From Isoetes taiwanensis (lineage: Eukaryota; Streptophyta; Lycopodiopsida; Isoetales; Isoetaceae): DNA of 64,000 nt. The notes under the pieces are model-generated. The model searched no databases. It was given only the letters and a program-made list of their open reading frames with translations, and was not told the origin of the DNA. The position numbers and the translations under genes are program-made. Location of the stretch: assembly GCA_021234155.1 (NCBI GenBank), contig JAJEKV010000033.1, positions 1,901,454 to 1,965,453 on the forward strand, given 5' to 3'. Shown here piece after piece: positions 31,210-42,589 of this stretch. Every line of letters starts with the position of its first letter. The first letter of the stretch is position 1.

Positions 31210-34200
31210 GACATGGCTGTCCGATTATTGGGGAATCAGTTACGGTTGGCTTTGGCGGGAGGAATGATGGAGTGTAATTGCGAAATTGAAGGAGGCAGGT
31301 TGGCGGGAACTGTCCTCTCTTGCCATTCTCAGAATTTGGTTACGGTGGAGAATCAGCGGATTGGAGTTTCTCATATTCATAATTTGAATGGATGAAGATG
31401 AGAAGAGACTGATTTTTCGTGAAATTGATCTTGGCCGAAAGAGGGAATCAAGGAAACGCAAAAAAGGAATTGATGGAAGCGCTGCTAATTCCAAAGAATT
31501 AAGCCTCGATGTGAGAAGAATTCAGGAGATTTCAAAGGATATGCATGATTATTTTGAGGATCTGACAAAACATGCCAATGCTTTAGATAAGGCTGCTATT
31601 GTGGACAGATTTGTAAGAAAGATAGAACCAAATGTACCTTTACAAGTAAGCGTTGCAGACAAAAGAGAGACAAAGGTTATGCAAAAAGTGATTGCTAATG
31701 TGAAGGAAACTATGCAGCTGCACAAACGAACCAGAAAGATTGACATTCTGGCAGCAAAAAGGTCAACTTTACAAATGGTTACATCCACGGAGAATAAACT
31801 TAATCATTCTGCAGTAGCCAGGCTGCTTGAAGTGCCTAGAAAATCTATTTGTGCAGCCTATAGAAGAAGAGTAATGGCAGAAAGGGAATCAGGTCCCTGG
31901 TCTATGTTTTTGAGGAAGAAAAGGTCTGATTCTGTCAGTGATGAAGTGAAAAAGGTTGTCTGCAGTTTCTGGACTGAAAACACAAGAGTTTCTCCATACA
32001 AAAAACATGTGAGGAAGTTTAAGACAGAAAATGGCAATAAAGTTGACCATCCAATCCATTTGCTTGAGGTCTCCCAGGTATTTATATCTGGAATGTTTCT
32101 GGTCAGCTGTTAATTTGTAGTGTTTGATAAAACTTTTCATGTTGAAGTTGAACAATTTATGCTTCACATGTTTTATGTATGAATTTGCTATCTGCATTGT
32201 TTCAGTCCCTATTGCTTTATAAATTTGCATTCTGCAATGTCTCAGTATCTTTGATTAATTACTTATTATGATTGATTTGCTTCATTGTTTCAGTACTTTC
32301 ATGATTTTGCTTTATGCATTACAAAATGAATTTTACATGTTGTCTGCAGCTCCAGTTCTATATGGCTTTCAAGCAACAATATCCACATATCAACATTGCA
32401 CAACAAACATTTGAGAGGCTGAAGCCTTCATTTGTTAGAAGACTTCATGAGAGGGAAACTTGCTGCTGTCAGTATCACATCCATTTGGAATTTGTTCTTC
32501 AAACACTTTGAATGAAATAAGAAACGGACCCTAGAGGTGTTCATGAAAATTGTTCCCGCAATTGCGGTGTGTGTGTGGAGAAGGAGATGAATGCAAAGCT
32601 AAATTGATGACTTACAAGTCTACTAGTGAGTTGTGGAGGGAACTTGTATGTGAAAAGCAAGATCCCTTAGAAGAATGGCACAAGCATTCTGTCGATGGTT
32701 GCTTGTAAATCTTGTGGTTTGAAAAGGTACATTTAACATTCATGTATATCTATTTTGGAAATGAGCTAACGTTGTAGCTTTCGGTTACCAATCTGTCCAA
32801 AGGAAAAAGACAATGAAAGACATTTACGTTGAGTGGAAACAGTTTGAGAAGGTATATTAATTTGTTTTAGTGTTATTTACTTTTTTCTGAAACTTGTTTA
32901 GGACCTAACATCACCAAATTGTCTGTATGTATTGCGGCAAGAGCACAGTAATTTGAAGGAGAGTTCAATTAAGTAAGAGGGGAGGAAAAAAAACCAACTA
33001 AAGTCACAAGATTAGCATACAAGTCTGCTCCGATTACAAGAGTTTATTCAAGTATGCCAACAAGACACTTGTGCAATTTGTTCCACATAATTACACGGCA
33101 CATTGGCGAGCAAAGCAATTTAAGCAATGCTTAGCCAACTTTCCAAAGAAATACTATTGTATCGATAATTGATTTTCTTTGAGAACTATAGCCTCAAAAT
33201 TCAGAAGGAAGTACAATCATGCCATTGGCATACCGACCAAATTACTATTCTTGTTCACATTACCTATAGACATCCTACTGAAAAAGGAAGAGGAAGAATT
33301 TAGGAACACAATGCATCTTCTTGTTCGGATCGAGAAACAAGTTCAGTCACGATCGAAGAATAATTAAGGAGACACATTTTTACATTTCTGATTGCAAGGA
33401 GCATTCAAGCGAGTTTGTCAACCACTTGCTTGAAAGTCCATGCACGATGGGCTGAACAAATGAATATAGAGTACAAAGAACCATGTTTTTGGAGTGATGG
33501 TTGCACATCTCAATTCAAAGGTGCCGACCCTTACGGTACATAGGTAGAAATTTTGTGAACAATCCTACTCTGGAATATTTATGGTGTTTTTTTGCAAGTT
33601 CTCATGGTAAAGGAGAACATGATGGAGCTGGAGCTGTTTTGAAATTAATTCTAGCAAAGGAGCAAATGAAGTATGATTCACGGAAGCTGCAATGTGCTAA
33701 GGATCTTGGTGGAATTCCTAAAATGGTACATTGAAAACCATCCTTGTGCCAATGAAAAAAAGAGGTATTTTCTGGTAGGCTGGCCTAGTGTTTGCTTTGA
33801 TGGAATTGGTTTGATGCTTTGCTTTTTGCTTTTGCTTTGACTAACTTTGCTTTGAATTGGCCTTGCATATGCTTTCTGCATTCATTAAATTTGCTCTGCA
33901 TTTGCTTTCTGCATTTATCTTGGCTTTCATTCAATTCCAGGTGGTTGTCTCATTACTTTTGATTTCTGCTTTGATTATCTTTGCTCTGATGGAATTGCTT
34001 TGATGCTTTTGCTTTTTGCTTTTGCTTTTTGCTTTTGCTTTGATTAATGCTTTGACTAACTTTGCTTTGAATTGGCTTTTTTGCGGTTGCTTTACGCATT
34101 CATTAAATTTGCTCTGCATTTGCTTTCTGCATTTATCTTGGCTTTCATTCAATTCCAGGTGGTTGTCTCATTACTTTTGATTTCTGCTTTGATTATCTTT

Positions 34201-35181
34201 GCTCTGATGGAATTGCTTTGATGCTTTTGCTTTTTGCTTTTGCTTTTTGCTTTTGCTTTGATTAATGCTTTGACTAACTTTGCTTTGAATTGGCTTTGCA
34301 TTTGCTTTATGCATTCATTAAATTTGCTCTGCATTTGCTTTACTGCATTTATGTTGGCTTTCATTCAATTCCAGGTGGATGTCTCATTACTTTTGATTTC
34401 TGCTTTGATTATCTTTGCTAACAATTTGCTCTTGCATTTGCTTTCTGAATTTGCTTTGCTTTGCTTTTGCATTAACTTGCTTTGAGTCAATGCTTTCCAG
34501 GTACTTTTGGAATATTGAAGCTAAGGACATAGATAAGTCTGAAAAAGAAGGAATGGAAAACTTTGAATGGGAGCTCAAAGTTACATAGCATTAGGGCACT
34601 TGATAGGAAGGATCCAACAAAAGTGAGTACCAGATGCCTTGCTTGTTTTTGCCAAGCATGTTTTCATGGAGATTGGGATAATTGCATTAACAAGAGAAGG
34701 ATAGGAGGCTGGAAAGAAGGTGTATTAAAACCAAAAGAAGTACAACCCGATGAATCACGAAGACAAATTATCCAATGAGGAGGAGGAAGAAGAAGATGAT
34801 GATGATGAGGGTGAGCTTGATTACCTCAGTGACATCTTAGAAGTTGGGGATAACTTTGCTGTACCTGCAGAAGAAAATAATGATGAGGGTGTCGACTTTT
34901 ACTTACTGCAGTGTACTGAGACAAAGCAAACATTGCTGGATTCTTATGTTGATGAGTGGGGGAATGTATACAATGTTGGAGAGGTTATAGTATCAGGCCA
35001 CTACTATCAGCAATTAGACACTCTAACTTTTCAATTGCTGGTGGACAAGCCAGTGGCTTCAATTTACAGCCACTTGGTAAGGCATGTTAAGTTTGACATG
35101 AATGATATTGGTGGCAACATGTACATGTTAGGAGAAGAGACCTGCCAGAAAATCATGTCATCTTTACCTGTTCAGGAATGA
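31210..35181 (+). pseudogene. Element B DDE-like transposase gene, decayed
   Basis: The N-terminus (31210-31395) is followed after a frame change by a helical region and a domain aligned to element A: ICAAYRRRVMAERESGPWSM, CSFWTENTRVSPYKKHV, then FVRRLHERETCCCQYHIHLE. From 32512 to 33500 the cysteine-rich and first catalytic parts survive only in scattered frames. The third catalytic block is clear at 33590-33650: SSHGKGEHDGAGAVLK. After repeat-filled introns the C-terminal domain at 34750-35181 is intact (DNFAVPAEENNDEGVDFYLL, FDMNDIGGNMYML). The gene has many stops and frameshifts and is clearly older or less constrained than the element A copy. Confidence 0.8.
33780..34500. repeat. 216-bp tandem repeat within an element B intron
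   Basis: Units with TTTGCTTTTTGCTTTTGC, GCATTCATTAAATTTGCTCT and CAATTCCAGGTGG(T/A)TGTCTC repeat about three times with a period near 217 bp (33931, 34149 and a partial copy either side). The CCAGGT in each unit looks like a splice acceptor, so the unit may be a duplicated intron end. ORFs through it are artefacts. Confidence 0.85.
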
Positions 35182-35844
35182 GTTCAATGCTCTCTGATTT
35201 GGGTTTCAGTTCACAAGTGCATAGTACAAAACATTGACATTCATATTGATATTGTTACAACAGTTTACAATAGAGTGCACAATGATGTGCATTCAAAATC
35301 TGGCAACCAGGGGAAAAAAATTTATGTATGCCAGGTATATTCACATCTAACATTACATTGCACAATGATGTGCATTCAAAATGTGGCAACCAGGAAGAAA
35401 ATTTTATGGTTGCCAGCTGTATTTTTTCACATCTTACACTTTTCTTGACATTCCTTAACATCCATTGCCTCACAACTGTCTTCCAGGAACCTGCAAGAGC
35501 AGAACTCCAGTTAAGGTAAGAAGATATGGCAAGCCAAGCAAATCAAGCAAATCAAGCAAAAAAAATAAATTGCTTACCGTAGTTCCATCATGGCAACTGC
35601 ACATTTTTCACGAGAATAGCCCATCTTGGATTCTCCTGCACATGCTTGGAACACAAATCCAAAATATCAAAGTCTTCTTGTTTGACAATTTCTGGGGCAA
35701 GATGTTCTTTCACAAATTTTGTAGGCTCAGGACTTTCAGCCCAACCAAACAATACATCCTTCATCTTTTCAAACCATTACATTGCCCTCATCAAACCGAA
35801 ATGAGCTAACTATTAAAGAATGGTACACTTGGTGAAAAAAAAAT

Positions 35845-36284
35845 TTATCTGAGAGAATCATCCACCAACAAGACATTCTTCATTTCGGGATATGCTTCAA
35901 TGACATAAGAAAGTGGCTTCAAATAGACCGGCTTGTCTGGATTGGCTGGGTGTGGATAAGGCAATTTCAAACATTGTGCTCCTTCCCAAATGAACTTGAA
36001 CTTAATAAGATAATCTGCAGGCAACATCTGCTGCAGGCACTCAATGATGTTGTAGCGGTTCATACTGGACCAAATAGCAATTTCAAAATGTTCTAGGGCC
36101 CAGTCCATGAAATTATGCAAACCTGGTCTGCAAACCAGCACTTTGTTGGTTGTGTATGCGGTTTCTTGATTTGCGGTATTGGTGTTCTGTGTTTGTCATG
36201 CTTATGCCAACTCTTCATAAGCACACCATTCAAATCAAGGACCAACAGTTTGTCTTTGTGCCTCCCTACAAACAAGAGATACAT
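35845..36284 (-). pseudogene. FCP1-type phosphatase domain in element B
   Basis: FCP1 homology domains belong to the HAD superfamily; family members dephosphorylate the RNA polymerase II tail or other proteins. Visible motifs in order: GRHKDKLLVLDLNGVL (the usual DxDxT/V site here reads DLNGV), then after a one-base frame change near 36130 CRPGLHNFMDWALEHFEIAI and WSSMNRYN, and the C-terminal aspartate motif NVLLVDDS. The second catalytic aspartate is replaced by asparagine, which is common in plant FCP1-like proteins of unknown activity. It lies between the 3' ends of the two standard genes and has no counterpart in element A, so it is probably captured host sequence. Confidence 0.75.
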
Positions 36285-36484
36285 TTTAAAAACACTTTAG
36301 ACACAAACTAAGATATGACATTGTCAACTATGAAAAGATTACAGATTCACATATTCAATGAAAACATTTTATTTTAATGAAAAGTTTACAGATTCTAATA
36401 TTTAGAAAAGATTTTATTTTTAACAAAATCTTACAAATTGAAAATATGACAATGTCAAATCTGAGTGGTTTACAGGTTCAAAGT

Positions 36485-38357
36485 TTAGCCCTTCCCATTA
36501 TAGGCATCTAATATTCTTTCTATTGGAGTGCGTTTGTCACCTTTTGTAACTTGCACCTTCTCAGCAACTACTTTGGGAATAGGTTTGATTGCTTTCTTCT
36601 TTTTTGCTGGCCTGCCAGCACGCTTCCTTGGAATTGCTGTATTCTTTGTTGCATCCTCTTGAACTTCTCTTCCATCCTCCTGATCAGCTTCTTTGTCTTG
36701 CTCATCCACTTGCTTTGGTAATTACATTGTGGCATCGCAATTGTGACCACCAATTTGTCCAGCTCTGCTGATCCACAATCTGCGTGGGTTAATGCGTTCC
36801 ACGGCATTCGATGTGAATATCCGAGTTGGAGTTACGGGGATCAGGAAGAATAGTCTGCTGAGGTTCAAGGCTAGTTTCCTTGATATTGATTGTAGCTCTT
36901 CTCAACCTGCTCTTAATTCCCAAAGAAGCTCCTTCCCTCGAAGAACTTGGAATATTTTCTAAAATACCTTCATATGCACGGTCAGAATCACCAGCATCTT
37001 CATCTTCATCAGCAAATTCACCAAATTCATCTAAATCCACATAGTCATCATGTTTCCTTTTTTTGTTGGTAACTTTTCCTCGCAAAATAACATGACCAAA
37101 ACTTTTCAACAAAAGCAATTTTCACAAATAAAGCAAAGCAAATAAATAATACTTACTTTCTTAGATGATTCTTACGTTTCTTTGTTCTTCTTTTCTTCTC
37201 CTTCATTTGCATTGGTCTCTAAGCCAAGTTCTTCAAAAAGAATTTCATTGGGACATCCATAGAACAATCCGGGCATTTTTATTCTCTACAAGAAGCGGTA
37301 CGCAAATTAAATGATAAGCATGTTGGCATGGTAGCACCGCACTAATCTTGTAGTCATCTTGGAAAGCTAATCCACATGCGAGAACATGGTATTTCATAAC
37401 ACAATGGCAACCTTGCTTTGCAATAACTTGAACTGAATCTGGAGGCATTTACACTACTCAAGTTATAGCAATTAGCCCCAGTAATTCTTCCATTTGAGCA
37501 GGTCCCTTTCTAGCACTCCATGTAATGCTTCCAATTCATTCTTCTTCTCAACTTGATGATCATCCACCTTTTCAATAAGGCTCTCTAATTTCCTGCAATA
37601 GAATTTCTCCTGCATCAAGTCCTGCATCAAGTCCTCAATTCTTTTCTTATCAGAATCAGACTTTTCTACTTTGGATTCCAAAAAATTGATCTCAGCCTGC
37701 AACCTTGCTTATGTCTTCTCTGCTTGCTTCGATCCTGGCAATATCTCTCTCATTCACATGTCTGTTTAGGGTGATCTTGCTTGCAATGTCTGCCAGATCT
37801 TTCTTGCACAATTCAAATTCACCCTCCAACCTATTCACTTCTTCATCCAAGACCCTAACATTAAACATTAAGCTACCTCTGTTTAGCAAAGGAACAGCAC
37901 TTGCCTGAGAGTAAACCTGTGCATTACTTGGCTTCAATGGTGTGGGATTTGGTGTGGTTCTTCTGCTTCTGCCTGGAGAGGTCAAGTTTTATTTCGGGGA
38001 ATGTTTTGGTTCGAGCTTAACTAGCTTCCTTGGGTACCTGTCAACTTGTTCTTTAAATGAAACCCAGTTTATCTTGTGTTCGTCCGGGTTAAGAGCTGCT
38101 CGACTACAATTCTCCCAAGTAAATGCAAAGGCAAATTTCTTCCCCGCTCATTGTTCGCCGGACCATGAGGATAAAGCTCACGAGATAAGAAAATCTAGCG
38201 GTTCTTTTAAATGAGGCTTCACATAAAATTTCTTAATTTTACCGTCAGTGAAGCCATGATTCCAGACTGATTCCCAATCCTCGTCAGTAATTTGATCCTC
38301 CAACCATTTAATCCATTTCTGCGGTACCATTCCTTCGTCAGAAAGCTTCATCGCCAT
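36485..38357 (-). pseudogene. Element B coiled-coil/RING-H2/AT-hook gene
   Basis: This is the counterpart of 27904-29931 and runs inward from the right end of element B. The start is ATGGCGATGAAG at 38357 (MAMKLSDEGMVPQKWIKWLE). A region with FAFTWENCSRAAL and INWVSF matches FARAFAWQHTAAAL and VNWASF of element A. Coiled-coil segments follow (37472-37985), then a RING-like finger CGLAFQDD and LPCQHAYHLICV (37245-37448), an acidic stretch, and a C-terminal AT-hook-like RKRAGRPAKKKKAIK near 36620. Frame changes lie near 38170 and between exons. The conserved order finger, acidic region, basic tail suggests a DNA- or chromatin-binding partner of the transposase. Confidence 0.65.
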
Positions 38358-38495
38358 CGCCAGAGGTAGTTATGGCGCCAAAATTCTGATTCCGGAGCTA
38401 ACCGAAATGTGAACCGAAAAAGTTTGCTTTTGCTTTGCTTTTTGCTTTGCTTTTTCGCGTTTTTTTGTACCCGACTAGTGATTTTATACCCACCT

Positions 38496-41400
38496 GCTCT
38501 GTTCTATATATTTATAAAACTTACCAGTCACAACCACCTCCCTCCTTCCAAACTTTTGGCCCCAAGGATCTTTGTAAGCCTTCTCAATTACATGTTTAAC
38601 TTCTGTACATCTCAAGATATAGAAATCCACTTTCTCCTTGTTATCTGCTGGAGCAACCACTGCAAAGTTCTCTCCAACATCTATGATATCTGATTTCCAT
38701 TCTGCATCCCCTTCATACACTGGCCCATCTACAGGTTCCTCTTCATCAACACCTGGCCTTAATTCTGAAAAAATCCAAGTGCCTATCCTGTCTTTGTTCA
38801 TGCATTTACTGTACTTACCCAGCCAGCAGTAGTGGCAAAAGCATGAATAATTCATATGTGCAACCTGGGTGGGATCCTTGCAATTCACTGGTCTGATGCT
38901 ATGGAACTTACTTGACCCTGTAAGTGTTGCACAATCAAACATCTCATCTCTGCAAACTTCATATTTTCCAATTTCCCAAAATATCTCGTCAAAATAGAAA
39001 ACAAGAAGCTATTTTAGAAAGAACAGCACTAAATCAGCACCAAGTCAGCACCATTACACAGTTTCAGTACCTGCATTTCTCAGAATCTTTGAAGTGTTCT
39101 CTACAGAACATAACAACATCATGAGTGTCTCTTAATGGTTTAGAATTTCTTTTTAACATCTCATGAGTGAGTGCTCTCTTTAGAACAGCACCAGCACCAT
39201 CATGCTCACCTACATAATAAACATGCCCAATAAGTTGGTGCTGTTCAAACAAGAATATCTAATATTAAAGAAAGCTGGTATGTACCTTTTCCATGGTAAG
39301 AACCAAAATAGTTCCAATGGATAGGAATTCCCATATTTTTATAAAATCTGCCAAGAAAGAAAAAAGTTCTTGCACCTTTGAATTGACGTGCACATCCATC
39401 AGACCACATAACATGATTGTTATATTTAAAACCTTTGCTGGCTAGTAGATCAGCATGCTTCTTAAGGCAATGTTGCACAAACAAAGTGTCATGCTCTCTA
39501 TCATCTGAAATATAAAAATGTGTCTCTTTGATAATATGTCTTTCAGTGCTACAATCAAATTTCTCGTCCTCAACCACAACCTCTTACTCGAGTAGCATGC
39601 ACAGATGATATATGTGCACCAATATGGTGCATTGGTCATTTCTCCAATGTAAACTTTGAATCTCCTGCTGTATCTTGAATGTGTAGTTCTCAGCAAAGTC
39701 AATAACTGACACTATGGTGTCTCTGGGAAAAGTGGCTAAGCACTGCCTAAACTGTGTAGCCTGCCACCTAGCCTCATAGTTATGGGGGATGAACTCTTTC
39801 AAGACTTGCTTGGCATTTGTTAAAACATCTGCTGTTGAAGTTGACTTGTACACAAGCTTCACAACAGGTTTTGGTGTCACTATGAAACCACCTTTGCCAT
39901 CGGTTCATTTAATGATTCATAAACCCGCAAAAGAAAAATAGGTAAGCAATTAACATTTCAAACATAAAAAGGCATAAAAGACACTCATTTGTATCAAAAG
40001 TCTTCCAAATCAATCATGTGCCTTAAACCCCTGCTTAGTTCTTTTGGACACACGGGTAAATTTGATGGGCCACAATTCTGACATGACAATAGCAGGCATT
40101 TATGGTCATGCCACTCATCTGCAATATCTTTAGTACAAACCAATGACCTCCACATGTCGCTTGTAGATTTATATGTCATATCACGTGCTTGACATGTTGG
40201 TCCAGGACCACATACAACACATGTACAAGTGCATTCAGCACCATGGATTTTTGCATCTAACCTTATCTTGTTCAGTGCTTGTCTAACTAAGTCTAGTCTC
40301 ATGTGGTACACACAACAACATGTTTCCCTGTCCTTCACTTTCCTCACAAATGGAGGCTTCAATGCATGGAAAGCTGAGAATGAGATCTCGAATTTTGGAT
40401 TTTCCCTTCTAAACCTTTCATAGAATGCACACTGATGTAAAAAAAAAAAAAAAATGCAATCAATACCTTTTTAAGCAATAACAAAGCAACTAAAAAATCA
40501 AATCACACACCTCAGTTTCTTCCAAAAAATGTAGAGGATGCAGGTACTTTTTACCTGGGGCTTCCCAAATCTTTATCACATGCTTCTTGCATGGTGAAAC
40601 TCGAGAGTGAATTTTCCAGAAATCTGTAACTACTGCTTGTTCCTTCCTACTAAGCTTATCAAACCTGCTTTTCCTCTTGAACATTGACCAGGGTCCATCT
40701 CCAATTTCAGCTGCTACTCTCCTACGTACTGCTGTTGCCACATACCTTCTATTTAAGTTCAAACATTTGGAAGTTTCCAAGCAATTTGTCCCACCATCAA
40801 CAACAAAGACTATGGCAGAGTTCCTTGCTCTTAGCACATCTGTGGATCTGTCAAGCTTATGTTTGGACAAGGAATTCCTCAAATTATCTACTATCTAAGT
40901 CATTGTTGCTACTTCCTTTAATTTTAAAACTTCCCACTCTGGTAACAGCTTAGCAGCACCCTGAAGCACCTCTTTCCTATCTTTTTCTGAGTTCCTATGA
41001 CATACCTCATTAGCATAGTTAGCAATCTTCTTAGACAATTGTTGTTTTCTTCTTTTAGTCAATCCATTATGGTTCGTCATTTCTGACAATGGTTTTTGAT
41101 ACTTGATACTCTCGATTCTCGCATCGGCTTCCCTTGCCCTCTTTAGGTGCTCTTTCTTTGTTTTCTTTTAAGTGCAATCGATATTCCTATAGATCGGTCG
41201 AGAAATCTTCTTTGCAAGAAGTATGCTGATCTGCATGATATGTACAAGTAACACTGATTTAGAATATTACACCAGATAGCATGACGGTCAAGAAAAAGCC
41301 AAGTAACATGTTTCAAGAGTGCTTTGCACCTGCTCATGTTAGACTTGAAGCTCACATTCTGCACAATGGCAAAGCAAAAAATAAAAAGAAAATTATGAAG

Positions 41401-41916
41401 TCTATTCTTCTTCAATATGAATTCAAGCAAACAATAGAAAAGAACTCCATACCAGTAACGGATTGAGTGTTTGTATTTTCTTTTGAAGCACCTACATTAT
41501 ATTCATAATCAGCACCAAAATAATGAAGATCATCTTCTGCCCAATTAAAGTCATAAGGTTCATTTCCTTTGAACTGTATTTCTGTGGGATCCACTGTCCT
41601 ATGAACCTCAAAAGCATCTGAAAAGTGAGAATAAAGCAAGCACATTAGAAAAATAGTATAAGACATTAATGAATTGGGCATGCAAACCTTGCATGCCATG
41701 GAGATGAATGTTTCCTTCATATTCTCCAACAATTTCTTCCGAATGCGCATCAGCAGTAGGCCTGTCAAAATGAATTGTTCCTGCTATGCGAGAACATAAC
41801 TGCAGAAACTGCTGAGATTGTTCTTGAAGATAGTGCAAACTGGATAGCAGATCTTTAGGATCAAAGCTAGAACCAAGCTTTGAAATGGAAGAAACAAAAG
41901 CGCCTTCCCAATCCAT
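38496..41916 (-). pseudogene. Element A DDE-like transposase gene, main part
   Basis: Minus-strand exons from 41916: MDWEGAFVSSISKLG; a basic region (40490-41089) with a helix-turn-helix-like ETSKCLNLNRRYVATAVRRR and GDGPWSMFKRKSR; a cysteine-rich segment RETCCCVYHMRLDLVRQ, CTCTCVVCGPGPTC, LLLSCQNCG (39994-40362); then candidate catalytic blocks VSVIDFAENYTFKIQQEIQS (about 39690), HVMWSDGCARQFKGARTFFF (about 39380) and YHGKG followed by EHDGAGAVLKRAL (about 39290-39180). The C-terminal domain 38496-38942 ends in GKFYKYIEQS where element B is inserted. The spacing fits an RNase H-fold DDE/D transposase, an inference from motif layout. One in-frame TAA occurs near 39585. The rest of the gene is at 30590-31053. 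Confidence 0.8.
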
Positions 41917-42589
41917 CCGAGTTTGAAAACATCTGAAAAGAATCAGAAAGCAATTCGAAACAAGAAAAAGGAAAATAAGGCCGCCAATTCCAAATTCGAA
42001 AAAGGAATCAAGCACCAGCATAATCGGGATTGATGACATGGCTAGCAAATCGACCGCACCTCAGCAAGAAATTGATGATCAACCGTTCCGGAAGCTCGGA
42101 TCCATGGCGGGTGAAAATTTGGCGGGTGAGGGAAATTGGGTGAAGGGCACGTGAAGGGCAGTAGAAGGGTAATCAGCACCCGATCAGCACCCCATGTCGC
42201 GACATCATGTGACGTGCTCAATTGTACACCTCGATTAAAAAAACACCCCGATGTAATCACGTCATTTGTGGCCCTAGGATTTAGGGCTCGGTGCACTACG
42301 CACTTACGGTATAACATTATAATATAAGATTCTATTCTATTCTACTTGAACACAAGAAAAGGTAATTGCTTGTAGAGATACTCATGGAGACTGGAATACC
42401 GGTGTTAGATGTGATGGAAGTATTTAAGGAGATCAAGGACCGAGTCAAGAAAAAGAACTTTAAGGCTGCGATAGCTGACATATTAGATTCCCATTAGTGC
42501 AAGCAGCAATGGACCATGAAATGTGCAACACCTCATGCATCTTAATGTGATTATGAAATTTAACCATCCAAATAAAATGCTGAAAGGTA

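Larger units (their letters stand above)
31058..38491. mobile_element. Element B: related DNA transposon nested in element A
   Basis: The left end (31058) reads GGGTATAAAATCACTCGTGG and the right end, read inward from 38491, reads GGGTATAAAATCACTAGTCG, an inverted repeat of about 23 bp with two mismatches. ACCT occurs at 31054-31057 and 38492-38495. Deleting 31058-38491 plus one ACCT fuses two coding halves of the element A transposase in frame, so both ends are fixed independently of the repeats. The length is 7,434 bp. It carries a DDE-like transposase gene (plus), a coiled-coil/RING gene (minus) and an FCP1-like domain (minus). It resembles element A in size, in GGGT-starting ends, in 4-bp duplications and in gene content, but the sequences are well diverged. 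Confidence 0.95.
27563..42248. mobile_element. Element A: two-gene DNA transposon, split by element B
   Basis: The left end (27563) reads GGGTGTTTTTTTAATTGAGG and onward; the right end, read inward on the minus strand from 42248, reads GGGTGTTTTTTTAATCGAGG and onward. The terminal inverted repeat is 27 bp with one mismatch. CGAT flanks both ends (27559-27562 and 42249-42252), a 4-bp target-site duplication. Without element B and one ACCT the length is 7,248 bp. It encodes a coiled-coil/RING-H2 gene running inward from the left end and a DDE-like transposase gene running inward from the right. ATCAGCACC copies lie near both ends. The transposase gene has an in-frame stop and is interrupted by element B, so this copy is inactive. 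Confidence 0.93.

Noticed and set aside
27563-42248. Reading A and B as one large inverted duplication, since similar genes lie in opposite orientation
   Set aside because: The terminal repeats differ, sequence identity between the two sets of genes is low, and the ACCT and CGAT duplications show two separate insertion events.
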